DNA of 64,000 bases from Clostridium sp. AF15-31 (GTDB lineage: Bacteria; Bacillota; Clostridia; Lachnospirales; Lachnospiraceae), in the NCBI RefSeq assembly GCF_003461625.1, contig NZ_QTXL01000005.1, positions 186,001 through 250,000 of the forward strand, read 5' to 3'. The position numbers and the translations under genes were made by a program. This document shows positions 34,855 through 45,525 of the stretch, piece by piece (within the stretch, counting starts at the first letter, position 1; every line of letters starts with the position of its first letter). The notes below the pieces were generated by a model, which made no database searches, was not told the origin of the DNA, and saw only the letters and a list, made by a program, of their open reading frames with translations.

Positions 34855-36615
34855 TTACTGTCTTACCTTGATATGAACCTCACGGAGCTGCTGCTCTGTA
34901 ACCTCACCAGGGGCGCCACACATCAAATCCTGTGCATTTCCGTTCATAGGGAACGGAATAATCTCACGAATATTTTCTTCATTACGAAGGAGCATGATCA
35001 TACGATCAACACCGGGAGCCATACCGGCATGTGGTGGTGCACCGAACTGGAATGCATTGTAAAGTGCTCCAAACTTTGTCTTCAGATCTTCTTCTGTGTA
35101 TCCTGCGATCTCAAATGCTTTTACCATAATCTGCATATCGTGATTTCTGACAGCACCGGATGAAAGCTCGATACCATTACATACGATATCATACTGGTAT
35201 GCCAGAACATCTAACGGATTCTTCTCATTTAAAGCTTCCAGACCACCCTGTGGCATGGAGAACGGATTATGTGTAAAGATGATCTTCTTTGTTTCCTTAT
35301 CGTACTCGTACATAGGGAAATCGTTAATATAGCAGAATCTGTATGCATTCTTCTCGATCATATCAAGTCTTGCACCGATCTCATTACGAAGCTGTCCTGC
35401 AAAGGAAGCTGCCAGTTCTTCTACATCGGCAATGAAGAAGATAGTATCACCTGCTTTCAGATTTGCAAGCTCTGCAATCTCACTCTTCATATCATCCGGA
35501 ATGAACTTATCGATCGGTCCCTTGTATGTCATATCGTCCAGAACTTCCAGATATCCAAGACCTCCCATACCGATAGACTGAGCATACTTTAAGAGCTTCT
35601 CATGCTGTCCCTTTGACAGTTTCTTCGGTACATTGATCGCACGTACAGTCTTGCCATGGAATGGCTTAAATGTACATCTCTGGAAGAAATCTGTCAGATC
35701 GATGATACGAAGCGGATTACGAAGATCCGGCTTATCCGTACCGAATTCTAACATTGCCTGCTTATAGCTGATGATCGGATAAGGAGCCTGTGTTACAACA
35801 GAGCCTTCCGGTGCGAATTTCTCAAATGTTGCTGAGAGAACTTCCTCTCCTACTTTAAATACATCTTCCTGTGTTGCAAAGCTCATCTCAAAATCGAGCT
35901 GATAGAACTCACCCGGTGAACGGTCTGCTCTTGCATCCTCGTCACGGAAGCATGGTGCAATCTGGAAATATTTGTCAAATCCTGCAACCATCAGCAGCTG
36001 CTTGTACTGCTGTGGAGCCTGTGGCAGAGCATAGAACTTGCCTTTAAATTTTCTGGATGGAACAATATAGTCTCTTGCACCTTCCGGTGATGAAGCACAC
36101 AGAATCGGTGTCTGGATCTCTAAGAATCCCATCTCTGTCATCTTCTGACGAAGGAAGCTGATCACCTGTGAACGGAAGATCATATTATCCTTTACTTTTT
36201 TATTTCTAAGATCCAGATATCTGTATTTGAGTCGGACATCTTCTCTTGTCTCCTTGGATGTCATGATCTCAAACGGAACCTGCTTGTATACTCTTCCAAG
36301 CACTTCTACGGAATGTGCCTCCAGTTCGATTGTTCCTGTCGGGATCTTTGGATTGTATGTCTCCTCATCTCTGTGCTCGATCACACCTGAGATGGATACA
36401 CAATCCTCTTTTGTAAGTCCATCTAATAATGAAGTGTCTCTCATAACTACCTGAAGAACACCATACATATCTCTCAGGTCGATGAAGGATACACCACCAT
36501 GGTCACGGATGTTCTCGATCCATCCTGCCACCTTCAGCTCTGCGCCAACGTCGCCTTCGCTGATCTCATTTAAGGTTCTGTTACGATAAATGTTTGAAAT
36601 GGTCATTGTCTGCAT
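34855..36615 (-). CDS. aspS: aspartyl-tRNA synthetase
   Basis: A bacterial-type class II synthetase of about 586 aa. The N-terminal OB fold (VAGWIENIRDHGGVSFIDLRD) is followed by motif 2 (FRDEDARADRSPGEFYQLD), the GAD insertion, and motif 3 with HAGMAPGVDRMIMLL. The start at 36615 (MQTMTISNIY) follows AAGGAG closely; the ATG at 36606 is an alternative with longer spacing. A T-box leader precedes it. The specifier appears to be an Asn codon, so this enzyme may charge both tRNA-Asp and tRNA-Asn (non-discriminating), with amidation by GatCAB. That is inference. Confidence 0.96.
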   Translation of the reverse strand: MQTMTISNIYRNRTLNEISEGDVGAELKVAGWIENIRDHGGVSFIDLRDMYGVLQVVMRDTSLLDGLTKEDCVSISGVIEHRDEETYNPKIPTGTIELEAHSVEVLGRVYKQVPFEIMTSKETREDVRLKYRYLDLRNKKVKDNMIFRSQVISFLRQKMTEMGFLEIQTPILCASSPEGARDYIVPSRKFKGKFYALPQAPQQYKQLLMVAGFDKYFQIAPCFRDEDARADRSPGEFYQLDFEMSFATQEDVFKVGEEVLSATFEKFAPEGSVVTQAPYPIISYKQAMLEFGTDKPDLRNPLRIIDLTDFFQRCTFKPFHGKTVRAINVPKKLSKGQHEKLLKYAQSIGMGGLGYLEVLDDMTYKGPIDKFIPDDMKSEIAELANLKAGDTIFFIADVEELAASFAGQLRNEIGARLDMIEKNAYRFCYINDFPMYEYDKETKKIIFTHNPFSMPQGGLEALNEKNPLDVLAYQYDIVCNGIELSSGAVRNHDMQIMVKAFEIAGYTEEDLKTKFGALYNAFQFGAPPHAGMAPGVDRMIMLLRNEENIREIIPFPMNGNAQDLMCGAPGEVTEQQLREVHIKVRQ

Positions 36616-36657
36616 TATCTCCTTTGACTGATTTTTATATTTCACAGGTTGCATAAA

Positions 36658-36970
36658 AAAAGAACTATGCCTGCCCTGCATCCAGGACGAACATAATTCA
36701 TATCCGCGGTACCACCTGATTTACTGTCTCTTATCTGACAGTCCCTTTCCTTGTTTCACGCACAATTGCGGCGCACCTACTACTGTGAGGTCCATTTCGC
36801 AGAACAACCATCTCGCATTTTCCGGTCATCTCTGCAAATATCTTCTTCACGGGTTCAGCTTGCAGCTGTTAGAGTGTTATTCACGCTTATTCATTCTGCC
36901 GGATTCTCACCACCGCCGGCTCTCTGGGAGCGATAAAAAGCGCTACTTCTCTCCGTCTTCGCCTTTTCAA
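36658..36970 (-). promoter_or_regulatory. T-box riboswitch upstream of aspS, specifier AAC (Asn)
   Basis: On the minus strand the leader has a Stem I with the AGAGAG and GGTGGTGAGAATCC features, a specifier region GTGAATAACACTC, and the T-box sequence AGGTGGTACCGCG near 36713. A terminator stem (TTATGTTCGTCCTG.. pairing with CAGGGCAGGCATAG) and a T-run follow. Alignment with the neighbouring Trp T-box, where the triplet before ACTC is TGG, identifies the triplet at 36876-36878 as AAC. Uncharged tRNA-Asn, not tRNA-Asp, would then stabilise the antiterminator. Confidence 0.85.
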
Positions 36971-36977
36971 TGTGTCA

Positions 36978-37006
36978 ATTATATAGCAGGGAAAATGGCT
37001 TGTCAA
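36978..37006 (-). promoter_or_regulatory. consensus sigma-A promoter of the aspS T-box
   Basis: TTGACA (37001-37006) and TATAAT (36978-36983), read on the minus strand, with a 17-bp spacer: a perfect consensus promoter. Confidence 0.85.
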
Positions 37007-37048
37007 CGGACTTTTCTTAAAAATACAACCCCATTCATAAAAAAATAC

Positions 37049-37077
37049 TTGCCACATAAAAACAATTATGCTAGTAT
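37049..37077 (+). promoter_or_regulatory. sigma-A promoter of the trpB2 T-box
   Basis: TTGCCA (37049-37054), a 17-bp spacer and TAGTAT (37072-37077). It is divergent from the aspS promoter; the two -35 boxes are only 42 bp apart. Confidence 0.65.
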
Positions 37078-37084
37078 TGCTTTA

Positions 37085-37393
37085 AACCGTTGAAGGAGAG
37101 TAAGTACATGATGTGACAAACATCCCAGAGAGCTGCCGCCGGTGGAAGGCAGTATGTTTTCCATGATGGAATGGACTCCCGAGGGCAAGCTGAACGATGT
37201 GGTACGATTCCTGTATACGCATTCTGTATGTAAGCCGGAGATGATACTCCGTTAAGAACGAGATATCTGTAATGTATGTATTTGCAGACAATGAGCGGGC
37301 GTATCTGATACGTCAAGCCGGGTGGCACCGCAGGAAACAGTTTCTAATGAACAATCTCCTGTCCCAGCATTTTTATACTGGGGCAGTTTTTTT
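37085..37393 (+). promoter_or_regulatory. T-box riboswitch upstream of trpB2, specifier TGG (Trp)
   Basis: Stem I begins GGAGAGTAAG; the specifier TGG is at 37172-37174 in GGAATGGACTCCC; the AGCTGAACG-type turn follows. The T-box sequence GGGTGGCACCGCAGG is at about 37320, and a terminator CTGTCCCAGC..CTGGGGCAG with seven T's ends at 37393. Uncharged tRNA-Trp should allow read-through into the TrpB-like gene. Confidence 0.92.
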
Positions 37394-37568
37394 ATGTCTT
37401 AATATCTATCACAAATCCATGCAAAATTCTTTGCCCACAAGGATGATGATTTTGCAAAATGCATGACATTATAAAATTCCCCGGAACATATTTATATATC
37501 CCATCAAAGATAACCGGGATAACTTAAACTATTTATACAAATGAATCAAGCATTGGAGGGTTATGATT

Positions 37569-38957
37569 ATGAAAAAAGATGCAAACATTCCGTACAAAAT
37601 CTATTTAAGTGAAAACGAGATCCCAAAAGAGTGGTATAACGTACGTGCCGATATGAAGAACAAGCCGGCACCTCTGTTAAATCCGGGAACACTTCAGCCA
37701 ATGACAGCCGATGATCTTCGTCCTGTATTCTGTGACGAACTGATCGCGCAGGAGCTGGATGACACCACTCCATACATCCCGATTCCACAGGAAATTCAGG
37801 ACTTCTATAAAATGTACCGTCCTGCTCCACTGGTTCGTGCATACTGTCTGGAAGAAAAACTGCAGACACCAGCTAAGATCTACTACAAATTTGAAGGAAA
37901 CAACACAAGCGGCAGCCACAAATTAAACTCCGCTATCGCTCAGGCTTATTATGCTAAGCAGCAGGGTTTAAAGGGTGTTACAACCGAGACCGGTGCCGGT
38001 CAGTGGGGAACCGCCCTCTCTATGGCATGCTCCTACTTTGGTCTGGACTGTCAGGTATATATGGTTAAGGTTTCCTATGAACAGAAGCCATTCCGTCGTG
38101 AAGTTATGCGTACCTACGGTGCAACCGTAACTCCATCTCCTAGTACCACAACAGAGGTTGGCCGCAAGATCCTTGCTGAGCATCCTGGAACAACCGGAAG
38201 CCTTGGCTGTGCCATCTCAGAAGCTGTTGAAGCAGAGTCCAAGCAGGAAGGCTATCGCTATGTACTCGGAAGTGTACTGAATCAGGTATTACTTCACCAG
38301 ACTGTTATCGGTCTTGAAACAAAAGCAGCACTTGACAAATATAACATCACACCGGATATCATCATCGGATGTGCCGGCGGCGGTTCAAACCTCGGTGGTC
38401 TGATCTCCCCATTTGCAGGCGAGGTTCTCCGTGGCGAGAAGAACTACCAGATTATCGCTGTAGAACCGGCATCCTGCCCAAGTCTGACAAGAGGTGTCTA
38501 TGCCTATGATTTCTGTGATACCGGCAAGGTATGTCCACTGGCAAAGATGTACACCCTCGGAAGCGGATTCATTCCTTCACCAAACCATGCAGGCGGACTT
38601 CGTTATCACGGTATGAGCCCTGTTGTATCCCAGCTCTATCATGATGGCATCATCGAAGCCAGAAGTGTTGAACAGACAGCAGTATTTGAAGCAGCAACCC
38701 AATTTGCAAGAGTGGAAGGTATTCTTCCTGCTCCTGAAAGCAGCCACGCGATCCGTGTTGCTATCGACGAGGCACTGAAATGTAAAGAAACCGGGGAAGA
38801 AAAGACGATCGTCTTTGGTCTGACCGGAACCGGATATTTCGATATGGTTGCTTATGGCAAATATAACGATGGTGAGATGAGCGATTATATTCCTACCGAC
38901 GACGATCTGAAGGCAGGTTTTGACGGAATCCCTCATTTTCCCGGAAATGAGTTCTAA
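37569..38957 (+). CDS. trpB: TrpB2-type tryptophan synthase beta chain
   Basis: A PLP enzyme of about 462 aa that makes tryptophan from indole and serine. The PLP lysine lies in NNTSGSHKLNSAIAQAYYA, ETGAGQWGTALS is the catalytic loop, and the phosphate-binding GCAGGGSNLGG is near the middle. The N-terminal extension (YLSENEIPKEWYNVRADM) marks the TrpB2 subgroup, which usually works without TrpA. No trpA or other trp gene lies nearby. The ATG at 37569 has GGAGG 9 nt upstream; the ATG at 37563 is too close. The Trp T-box upstream supports an indole-salvage or Trp-supply role. Confidence 0.95.
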   Translation: MKKDANIPYKIYLSENEIPKEWYNVRADMKNKPAPLLNPGTLQPMTADDLRPVFCDELIAQELDDTTPYIPIPQEIQDFYKMYRPAPLVRAYCLEEKLQTPAKIYYKFEGNNTSGSHKLNSAIAQAYYAKQQGLKGVTTETGAGQWGTALSMACSYFGLDCQVYMVKVSYEQKPFRREVMRTYGATVTPSPSTTTEVGRKILAEHPGTTGSLGCAISEAVEAESKQEGYRYVLGSVLNQVLLHQTVIGLETKAALDKYNITPDIIIGCAGGGSNLGGLISPFAGEVLRGEKNYQIIAVEPASCPSLTRGVYAYDFCDTGKVCPLAKMYTLGSGFIPSPNHAGGLRYHGMSPVVSQLYHDGIIEARSVEQTAVFEAATQFARVEGILPAPESSHAIRVAIDEALKCKETGEEKTIVFGLTGTGYFDMVAYGKYNDGEMSDYIPTDDDLKAGFDGIPHFPGNEF

Positions 38958-38970
38958 ACTTCCCCTATAA

Positions 38971-39012
38971 AAAAGGAAGCTGGCAATACATATTATTGTC
39001 AGCTTCCTTTTT
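38971..39012 (+). terminator. trpB2 terminator
   Basis: AAAAGGAAGCTG.CAATA pairs with TATTG.CAGCTTCCTTTT, followed by T's; 13 bp after the stop codon. Confidence 0.85.
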
Positions 39013-39080
39013 CTAGTATTCAACTTATAGGATATACTTCACGCTAATATCTTTTTCTCATTTTTATTCTGTTTTCTTCA

Positions 39081-40019
39081 TCACCGCAACAGCTTCCGGA
39101 CTTCGGTGTTGTAGGTATCCGGATCGTTGGCTTTGCGGATCTTTTTTAATATCTTCTGCTGGTCGGGAGCTTCAAAAAGACATTCCATAAACGACCACAA
39201 CTCTTTCATCTTAAACATGACATTTCTCGCCCCAAGCCCTGCTTCCATATAACCGGCAAACAGTTCATCGTGGAATGCCAGAAGGATTCCTGCGTTATAA
39301 CAGCACCTCTGTTCCGCAATCTCCTGTGGAAGAAACGGATTTCCTATGATTCCACGTCCGATCATGATCTTATCAACCTGTGGATATCGTTCCTGAATAT
39401 TTTTATAGCCGGCAGCATCGGTAATATCACCATTATAGCAAAGGACACTTTCTGTCTGCTCTCCGTATCGTTCTACTGCCAGATCGAACATAGCAAGATC
39501 TACGCTGCCACCATAATAATCTTCTCTGGTTCTTGGATGAATGATCACTTCGGTAAATGGATATTTCATTAATACATCCAGTATATCCGGGAATTCATCT
39601 GCAAATTCCATTCCCAGTCTGGTCTTTACCGATATTTTGCAGATATCGGCTGCAAATATCTCCTCAAGGAAATGATCCAGCTTTACGGGATCTGCCAACA
39701 TCCCTGAACCTTTTCCTTTTGAAACAACCGTACCGGAAGGACAGCCCATATTTATATTGATCTCATCATATCCCATATCAGCTAAAGCTTTTGCCGCTTT
39801 TATAAAGCCTTCTGAATGATTCGTCAGAATCTGTGGGATCACCATTATGCCCGTATTATGTTCAGGGCGAACATCCGCCAGCTCACGATGTCTGAACGGT
39901 TTCCCCTTTGCAGGAGCTATAAAAGGCGTAAAATACCGATCGATTCCTCCAAAATATTTCTGGTATGCATTTCTGTATATATATCCGGTTATCCCCTCTA
40001 AAGGTGCCAGATAGAGCAT
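39081..40019 (-). CDS. dus: tRNA-dihydrouridine synthase
   Basis: An FMN-dependent enzyme of about 312 aa that reduces uridines in tRNA. It has a TIM-barrel N-terminus MLYLAPLEGITGYIYRNAY, the INMGCPSGTVVSKGKGSGML block containing the catalytic cysteine, KTRLGMEF, IHPRTREDYYGG and IGRGIIGNPFL. AAGGAG lies 7 nt before the ATG at 40019; an upstream frame to 40073 would add 18 unconserved residues. The Dus subgroup is not assigned. Confidence 0.92.
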   Translation of the reverse strand: MLYLAPLEGITGYIYRNAYQKYFGGIDRYFTPFIAPAKGKPFRHRELADVRPEHNTGIMVIPQILTNHSEGFIKAAKALADMGYDEININMGCPSGTVVSKGKGSGMLADPVKLDHFLEEIFAADICKISVKTRLGMEFADEFPDILDVLMKYPFTEVIIHPRTREDYYGGSVDLAMFDLAVERYGEQTESVLCYNGDITDAAGYKNIQERYPQVDKIMIGRGIIGNPFLPQEIAEQRCCYNAGILLAFHDELFAGYMEAGLGARNVMFKMKELWSFMECLFEAPDQQKILKKIRKANDPDTYNTEVRKLLR

Positions 40020-40124
40020 CTTAATTCTCCTTCCAATTATTAAAACATATGTCATCATGATAATCGCAGACACAGACTTCTTATACTTTTATGTCATCAC
40101 AGCAGTCGCCAAACTCAGTACTCA

Positions 40125-40172
40125 AATATAGCCAGTGATATATGTTATCTGCATATTCTCACCGGCTATATT
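40125..40172 (-). terminator. hairpin downstream of guaB
   Basis: AATATAGCC.GTGA and TCAC.GGCTATATT pair as an imperfect stem about 30 bp past the guaB stop, followed by a T-rich stretch on the minus strand. Confidence 0.5.
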
Positions 40173-40199
40173 CTGACTTATATTTCTATTATACTGTTA

Positions 40200-41660
<1,461 letters not shown>

Positions 41661-41687
41661 TCACTTTCTTTTTTTTATTTGTAAGTT

Positions 41688-41727
41688 GATATAACAGGAG
41701 CATTCAAACGAACGCTCCTGTTATATC
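41688..41727. other. perfect 14-bp stem-loop in the guaB 5' region
   Basis: GATATAACAGGAGC (41688-41701) and its exact inverse (41714-41727) enclose a 12-nt loop between the LTA-synthase-like gene and guaB. There is no U-tract on either strand, so it is not a normal terminator. It may be an RNA-stabilising structure or a protein site. Confidence 0.55.
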
Positions 41728-41823
41728 CAAAATATATGATGCTATGCTATCAAATAACCTATTTAATGTCAAGATTATTTATTACCAAAAAATTTCTTTT
41801 TTATGAGGAATTATCAGTTATCT

Positions 41824-43869
41824 TTAATTTTCTGCTACCGGAGCCTGATAAATAAACGCTTCCGACTTTCCGATATCAATGCTGTCATCACCAACCTGAG
41901 CAACATAGACTTCCTCACCATCGTCAAACGTGATATCAGGAATAAACAGAGTATTCCGGTCTATATAGATTGTTTCCTTCTTGAATCCGTTGTTGATCCA
42001 AACAAAACTGCATTCATTGAAATTCTCACCCTTGATATAATATCCATGGAGCTGCTCCGGTGCTTTCTCCGGGTCATCGGACAATTTCTGATAATCGCCT
42101 TCTTTTATATCCGTAATATAGATTGGTTCTACACCATACTGCATATCGGTAGGCTCATATGGCCAGCCATCCGGATACATATATCGCTTACCGTATAACA
42201 TATCATATTCTACATTCCACATTACATCGCTGTATTCAGGATCATCTTCGCTGTAAAGTGTATGCACCTTCTGCATGGCACTCTTTTCAAGTCCGATCAC
42301 ATCAAACAGCTTCGTACTTAGATCATAAGCCGGAATGTCTTCATCTTTATCAATGAAATGCTTCATATTGCTCCATATGAAATATTCCGTCTGGTACAGA
42401 TTTCCATTCTCTACATCATCATTTGTCAGTTCAAATCCCGGTAAATGATCACCATACATTACCAGTACTACATCTTCATCATAATTCTTCAGTTCTTCAA
42501 TTAAATCCTTGATAAATTCATCCATCTCATGAAGCTGATTGCAATAATATGTCCATTCATTGTCCAGTTCTTCACTTCCCGTACCTGTTACTTTTACCGG
42601 ATAGGAATAATTCTCATAATCTAATTCACTCGGATATCTTCCATGTCCCTGAACGCTGACCGTGAAGATAAAATCCTTGTCCTCTGTAGATTTCAGGGTC
42701 TTCATGATCTCTCCGGTCAGTACATTATCCTTTTCCCAGTTTTTCTGGGTATGCTCTACGTCATACATGTATTCCATAGGGGTAAATGTATCAAAGCCAA
42801 GATTCTTGTATACGATATAACGGTCATAGAATGTACCGTCATGGTTATGCATCGCATGAGTAGAATAACCAAGCTTTTTAAACTGTGTCGCCATCGTCTC
42901 ACAGGTTGTACTTCCAAGTACCGTCTTATATGGATATTCACCGGCACCGAAGTATGCCACATCAAATCCGGAAAGCACCTCAAATTCTGAATTTGCCGTT
43001 CCCGCTCCGATTGCAGGCATCGTAAGGAAACCTGACGAACATTCTTCTTTTAATTTTGTGAAATTCGGAATCGGATTCATATTAAAAGATAATTCTTTTA
43101 CATATGACGGATCCATGAAGGATTCCAACTGAACTACAATTACGTTTGGCTTTCTCTTTGCAAATTTTGCTCCCGAAGCTTTCACCGTATCCAGTTCATC
43201 CTTGATCTCAAGCATCTTTTCTTCACTGTAATCTGACGGTTCACTGATTCCGACATCCACTACACTGTTTGAAAAGCAATATACAAAACCATATTTATCA
43301 TATGCTGTTGCCAGATTTGCAAAGTTATCCGAGATTGCCTGCGCATTTAATGCAATCTTTGTAAACAGCATAACCATACAGAAAGATGCAACGATCAGAA
43401 CCGTTGTACGGATTCTGTAAATATTTCCCTGGATTGTCGGGGACTTTAAGAACAATATGATAACCGCTGCCAGTGCAACAAATAACGCTACACCAATGAA
43501 TACAACCTGCCATACTGAGAAATACTTATCAATGATGGTGATTGTATTTCTCGCCATCAGCATATCGATCGCTGAAAACGGAGTGATACGAAAGCCTAAA
43601 ACAATACAGTTCGTTACACCACAAAGCAGCCATGCAAATGAAATAATACCATAACCAAACACTCTCTTACGCATCAGCAGTGCCAATGTCAGAGTAAAAA
43701 AGATAATGGAACAGTTATACAGGAACACCAATGGTTCATTCACAATATATTTCATCGTATTGATAAATGAGTGTCTTCCCAATATCTCCAAAATAATATC
43801 CAGCACAATTGCAATCGCAACACACTGGAATATAGCTGTACTACACAATTTCTTCAATTTGTCTTTCAT
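41824..43869 (-). CDS. LTA synthase family (sulfatase-fold) membrane protein
   Basis: A 681-aa protein with about five N-terminal membrane segments (to about residue 190), then an extracellular alkaline-phosphatase-superfamily domain. NVIVVQLESFMDPSYV supplies the first metal aspartate/glutamate, GAGTANSEFEVLSGF the catalytic threonine, and VLVMYGDHLPGF the C-terminal metal site. This is the layout of LtaS and related phosphoglycerol transferases, which use phosphatidylglycerol to build lipoteichoic acid or decorate glycans. A C-terminal extension of about 100 residues beyond the catalytic domain is rich in beta-like, acidic sequence. Confidence 0.9.
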   Translation of the reverse strand: MKDKLKKLCSTAIFQCVAIAIVLDIILEILGRHSFINTMKYIVNEPLVFLYNCSIIFFTLTLALLMRKRVFGYGIISFAWLLCGVTNCIVLGFRITPFSAIDMLMARNTITIIDKYFSVWQVVFIGVALFVALAAVIILFLKSPTIQGNIYRIRTTVLIVASFCMVMLFTKIALNAQAISDNFANLATAYDKYGFVYCFSNSVVDVGISEPSDYSEEKMLEIKDELDTVKASGAKFAKRKPNVIVVQLESFMDPSYVKELSFNMNPIPNFTKLKEECSSGFLTMPAIGAGTANSEFEVLSGFDVAYFGAGEYPYKTVLGSTTCETMATQFKKLGYSTHAMHNHDGTFYDRYIVYKNLGFDTFTPMEYMYDVEHTQKNWEKDNVLTGEIMKTLKSTEDKDFIFTVSVQGHGRYPSELDYENYSYPVKVTGTGSEELDNEWTYYCNQLHEMDEFIKDLIEELKNYDEDVVLVMYGDHLPGFELTNDDVENGNLYQTEYFIWSNMKHFIDKDEDIPAYDLSTKLFDVIGLEKSAMQKVHTLYSEDDPEYSDVMWNVEYDMLYGKRYMYPDGWPYEPTDMQYGVEPIYITDIKEGDYQKLSDDPEKAPEQLHGYYIKGENFNECSFVWINNGFKKETIYIDRNTLFIPDITFDDGEEVYVAQVGDDSIDIGKSEAFIYQAPVAEN

Positions 43870-43977
43870 CTAAAACTCCATTCTGCCGTGATTCGGCAAC
43901 CACTAACCAAATACTTAATGCAATCCTGTTATCTTATTCATAAACCGGTAATTTCAGAATAAGATTAAATCGGTTTC

Positions 43978-44005
43978 ATTATAGCATCCCTTTCTTTTTA
44001 TTCAA
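43978..44005 (-). promoter_or_regulatory. candidate promoter of the LTA-synthase-like gene
   Basis: On the minus strand TTGAAT (44000-44005), a 16-bp spacer and TATAAT (43978-43983), about 110 bp upstream of the gene. The remaining sequence from here to the tRNA (44006-44280) shows no gene that I can support. Confidence 0.6.
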
Positions 44006-44282
44006 TCCGCAAATTTTACAAATAATTACCTCATTTTTTCATTTTTTGCGTAATTTTTACTTACTTTTCTTCTATCTATATCTTTGGGAATGCTTTATAT
44101 GATGGGAAAATATCATATTTCGGAGGAAACTACAATAAAACAATTATTAAATCTTCTTTAGGATTATTAAGAAGAAGCCCTTTGTTCCAGCATCGGATCA
44201 TCGAAAGTCAGTCGTCTATGCTACTGTTTTTCTGATAAATAGCAGTGGCTCATTGAGGTTCAAAGTATCAACCACAAAAAAA

Positions 44283-44307
44283 GAAGCCTTAAATCTTAAG
44301 ACTTCTA
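44283..44307 (-). terminator. terminator after tRNA-Gly
   Basis: On the minus strand AGAAGTCTTAA-gat-TTAAGGCTTCT is followed by a run of T's, 10 bp beyond the tRNA 3' end. Confidence 0.8.
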
Positions 44308-44317
44308 AAAAATAAGA

Positions 44318-44389
<72 letters not shown>

Positions 44390-44515
44390 TTTTCCATTGT
44401 TGTGATTTATTTGCCTCACAACAATGGATATGTTATCATAAGACGTTGTATCTGTCAACAACTTTTTTCAACTTTTTTAAATATTTTTTTCACGCAATGA
44501 ATTACCGCATTGAGC

Positions 44516-45496
44516 CTAGTTGTTTTCATCCTCTGAAGGCGCTTGAACAGACTCATTTTCAATGGTCTGCAACTGCCCTTTTGCTCTGCGAACATAGCCA
44601 ACGATGAGCACAACTGCACCAACTAAAAAGCATGCAAATCCAAGGAGCTGTGATACACGGATACCGGAATTGCCGATCATTAAGGAATCTGTACGAAGTC
44701 CTTCAATGATACATCTTCCAAGTCCATAGCCTGCTACATAGATAAATGCGAATTCACCTGTAAACTTCTGATGCTTTCTATATATAAGAAGAAAGATCAG
44801 CAACATCAGATTCCAGAGTGACTCATACAGGAACGTAGGATGTACTGTTATACATTCCATACCATGAAGCATCTGTGTATTTGCAAGCATGGTATCTGAG
44901 ATCACTCCACTGCTGATCAGACTGTTTAGTGTTCCTTCATGTCTGTAATAATCAAGAGGGATTCCCATCGCAAATACAGAATCTGTATACGCACCAAACG
45001 CCTCCCTGTTGAAGAAATTGCCCCAGCGTCCAAGAATCTGTCCGATCAGCAGACCAAACGCTGCTGTGTCGGCAAGCCGAAGCACATTTACCTTCCGCCT
45101 CTTCGCAAAGATGCATCCGGTAATAATACCAGCAATTACACCACCATAGATTGCAAGTCCGCCACCTCTGATATTTAACATACCAAGGATGGTTTCTTTT
45201 ACATTTCCCGCCACTATATACTGATCCAGCCGGAACAATATATAATAAATTCTTGCGCCTAAGATTACCGGAATGATCAGGATCAGGATAAAGTCCAGAT
45301 ACATTTCCGGATCCTGCCCTGTTCGTTTCGCTTCATTTGTCACAAGGAAGTAGGCAAGGATAAATCCACACATAATGATGATACCGTAAAACCGGATCTC
45401 AAAGCTGCCAATGGATATATGATCACCTACATGCTTCAGGAAGATTCCCAAATGCGGAAAGATAATACTGTTAAAATATTCTGAAATAGTTTCCAT
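44516..45496 (-). CDS. lgt: prolipoprotein diacylglyceryl transferase
   Basis: A 326-aa membrane enzyme that transfers diacylglycerol from phosphatidylglycerol to the lipobox cysteine of prolipoproteins. About seven membrane segments are visible. The Lgt signature GRWGNFFNREAFG is present, together with the early RFYGIIIMCGF and the late HPTFLYESLWNLM blocks. AGGAG precedes the ATG. It is about 30 bp from ychF. Confidence 0.96.
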   Translation of the reverse strand: METISEYFNSIIFPHLGIFLKHVGDHISIGSFEIRFYGIIIMCGFILAYFLVTNEAKRTGQDPEMYLDFILILIIPVILGARIYYILFRLDQYIVAGNVKETILGMLNIRGGGLAIYGGVIAGIITGCIFAKRRKVNVLRLADTAAFGLLIGQILGRWGNFFNREAFGAYTDSVFAMGIPLDYYRHEGTLNSLISSGVISDTMLANTQMLHGMECITVHPTFLYESLWNLMLLIFLLIYRKHQKFTGEFAFIYVAGYGLGRCIIEGLRTDSLMIGNSGIRVSQLLGFACFLVGAVVLIVGYVRRAKGQLQTIENESVQAPSEDENN

Positions 45497-45525
45497 TTTC
45501 TTGTTATCTCCTAAAGGAAGCTGTT

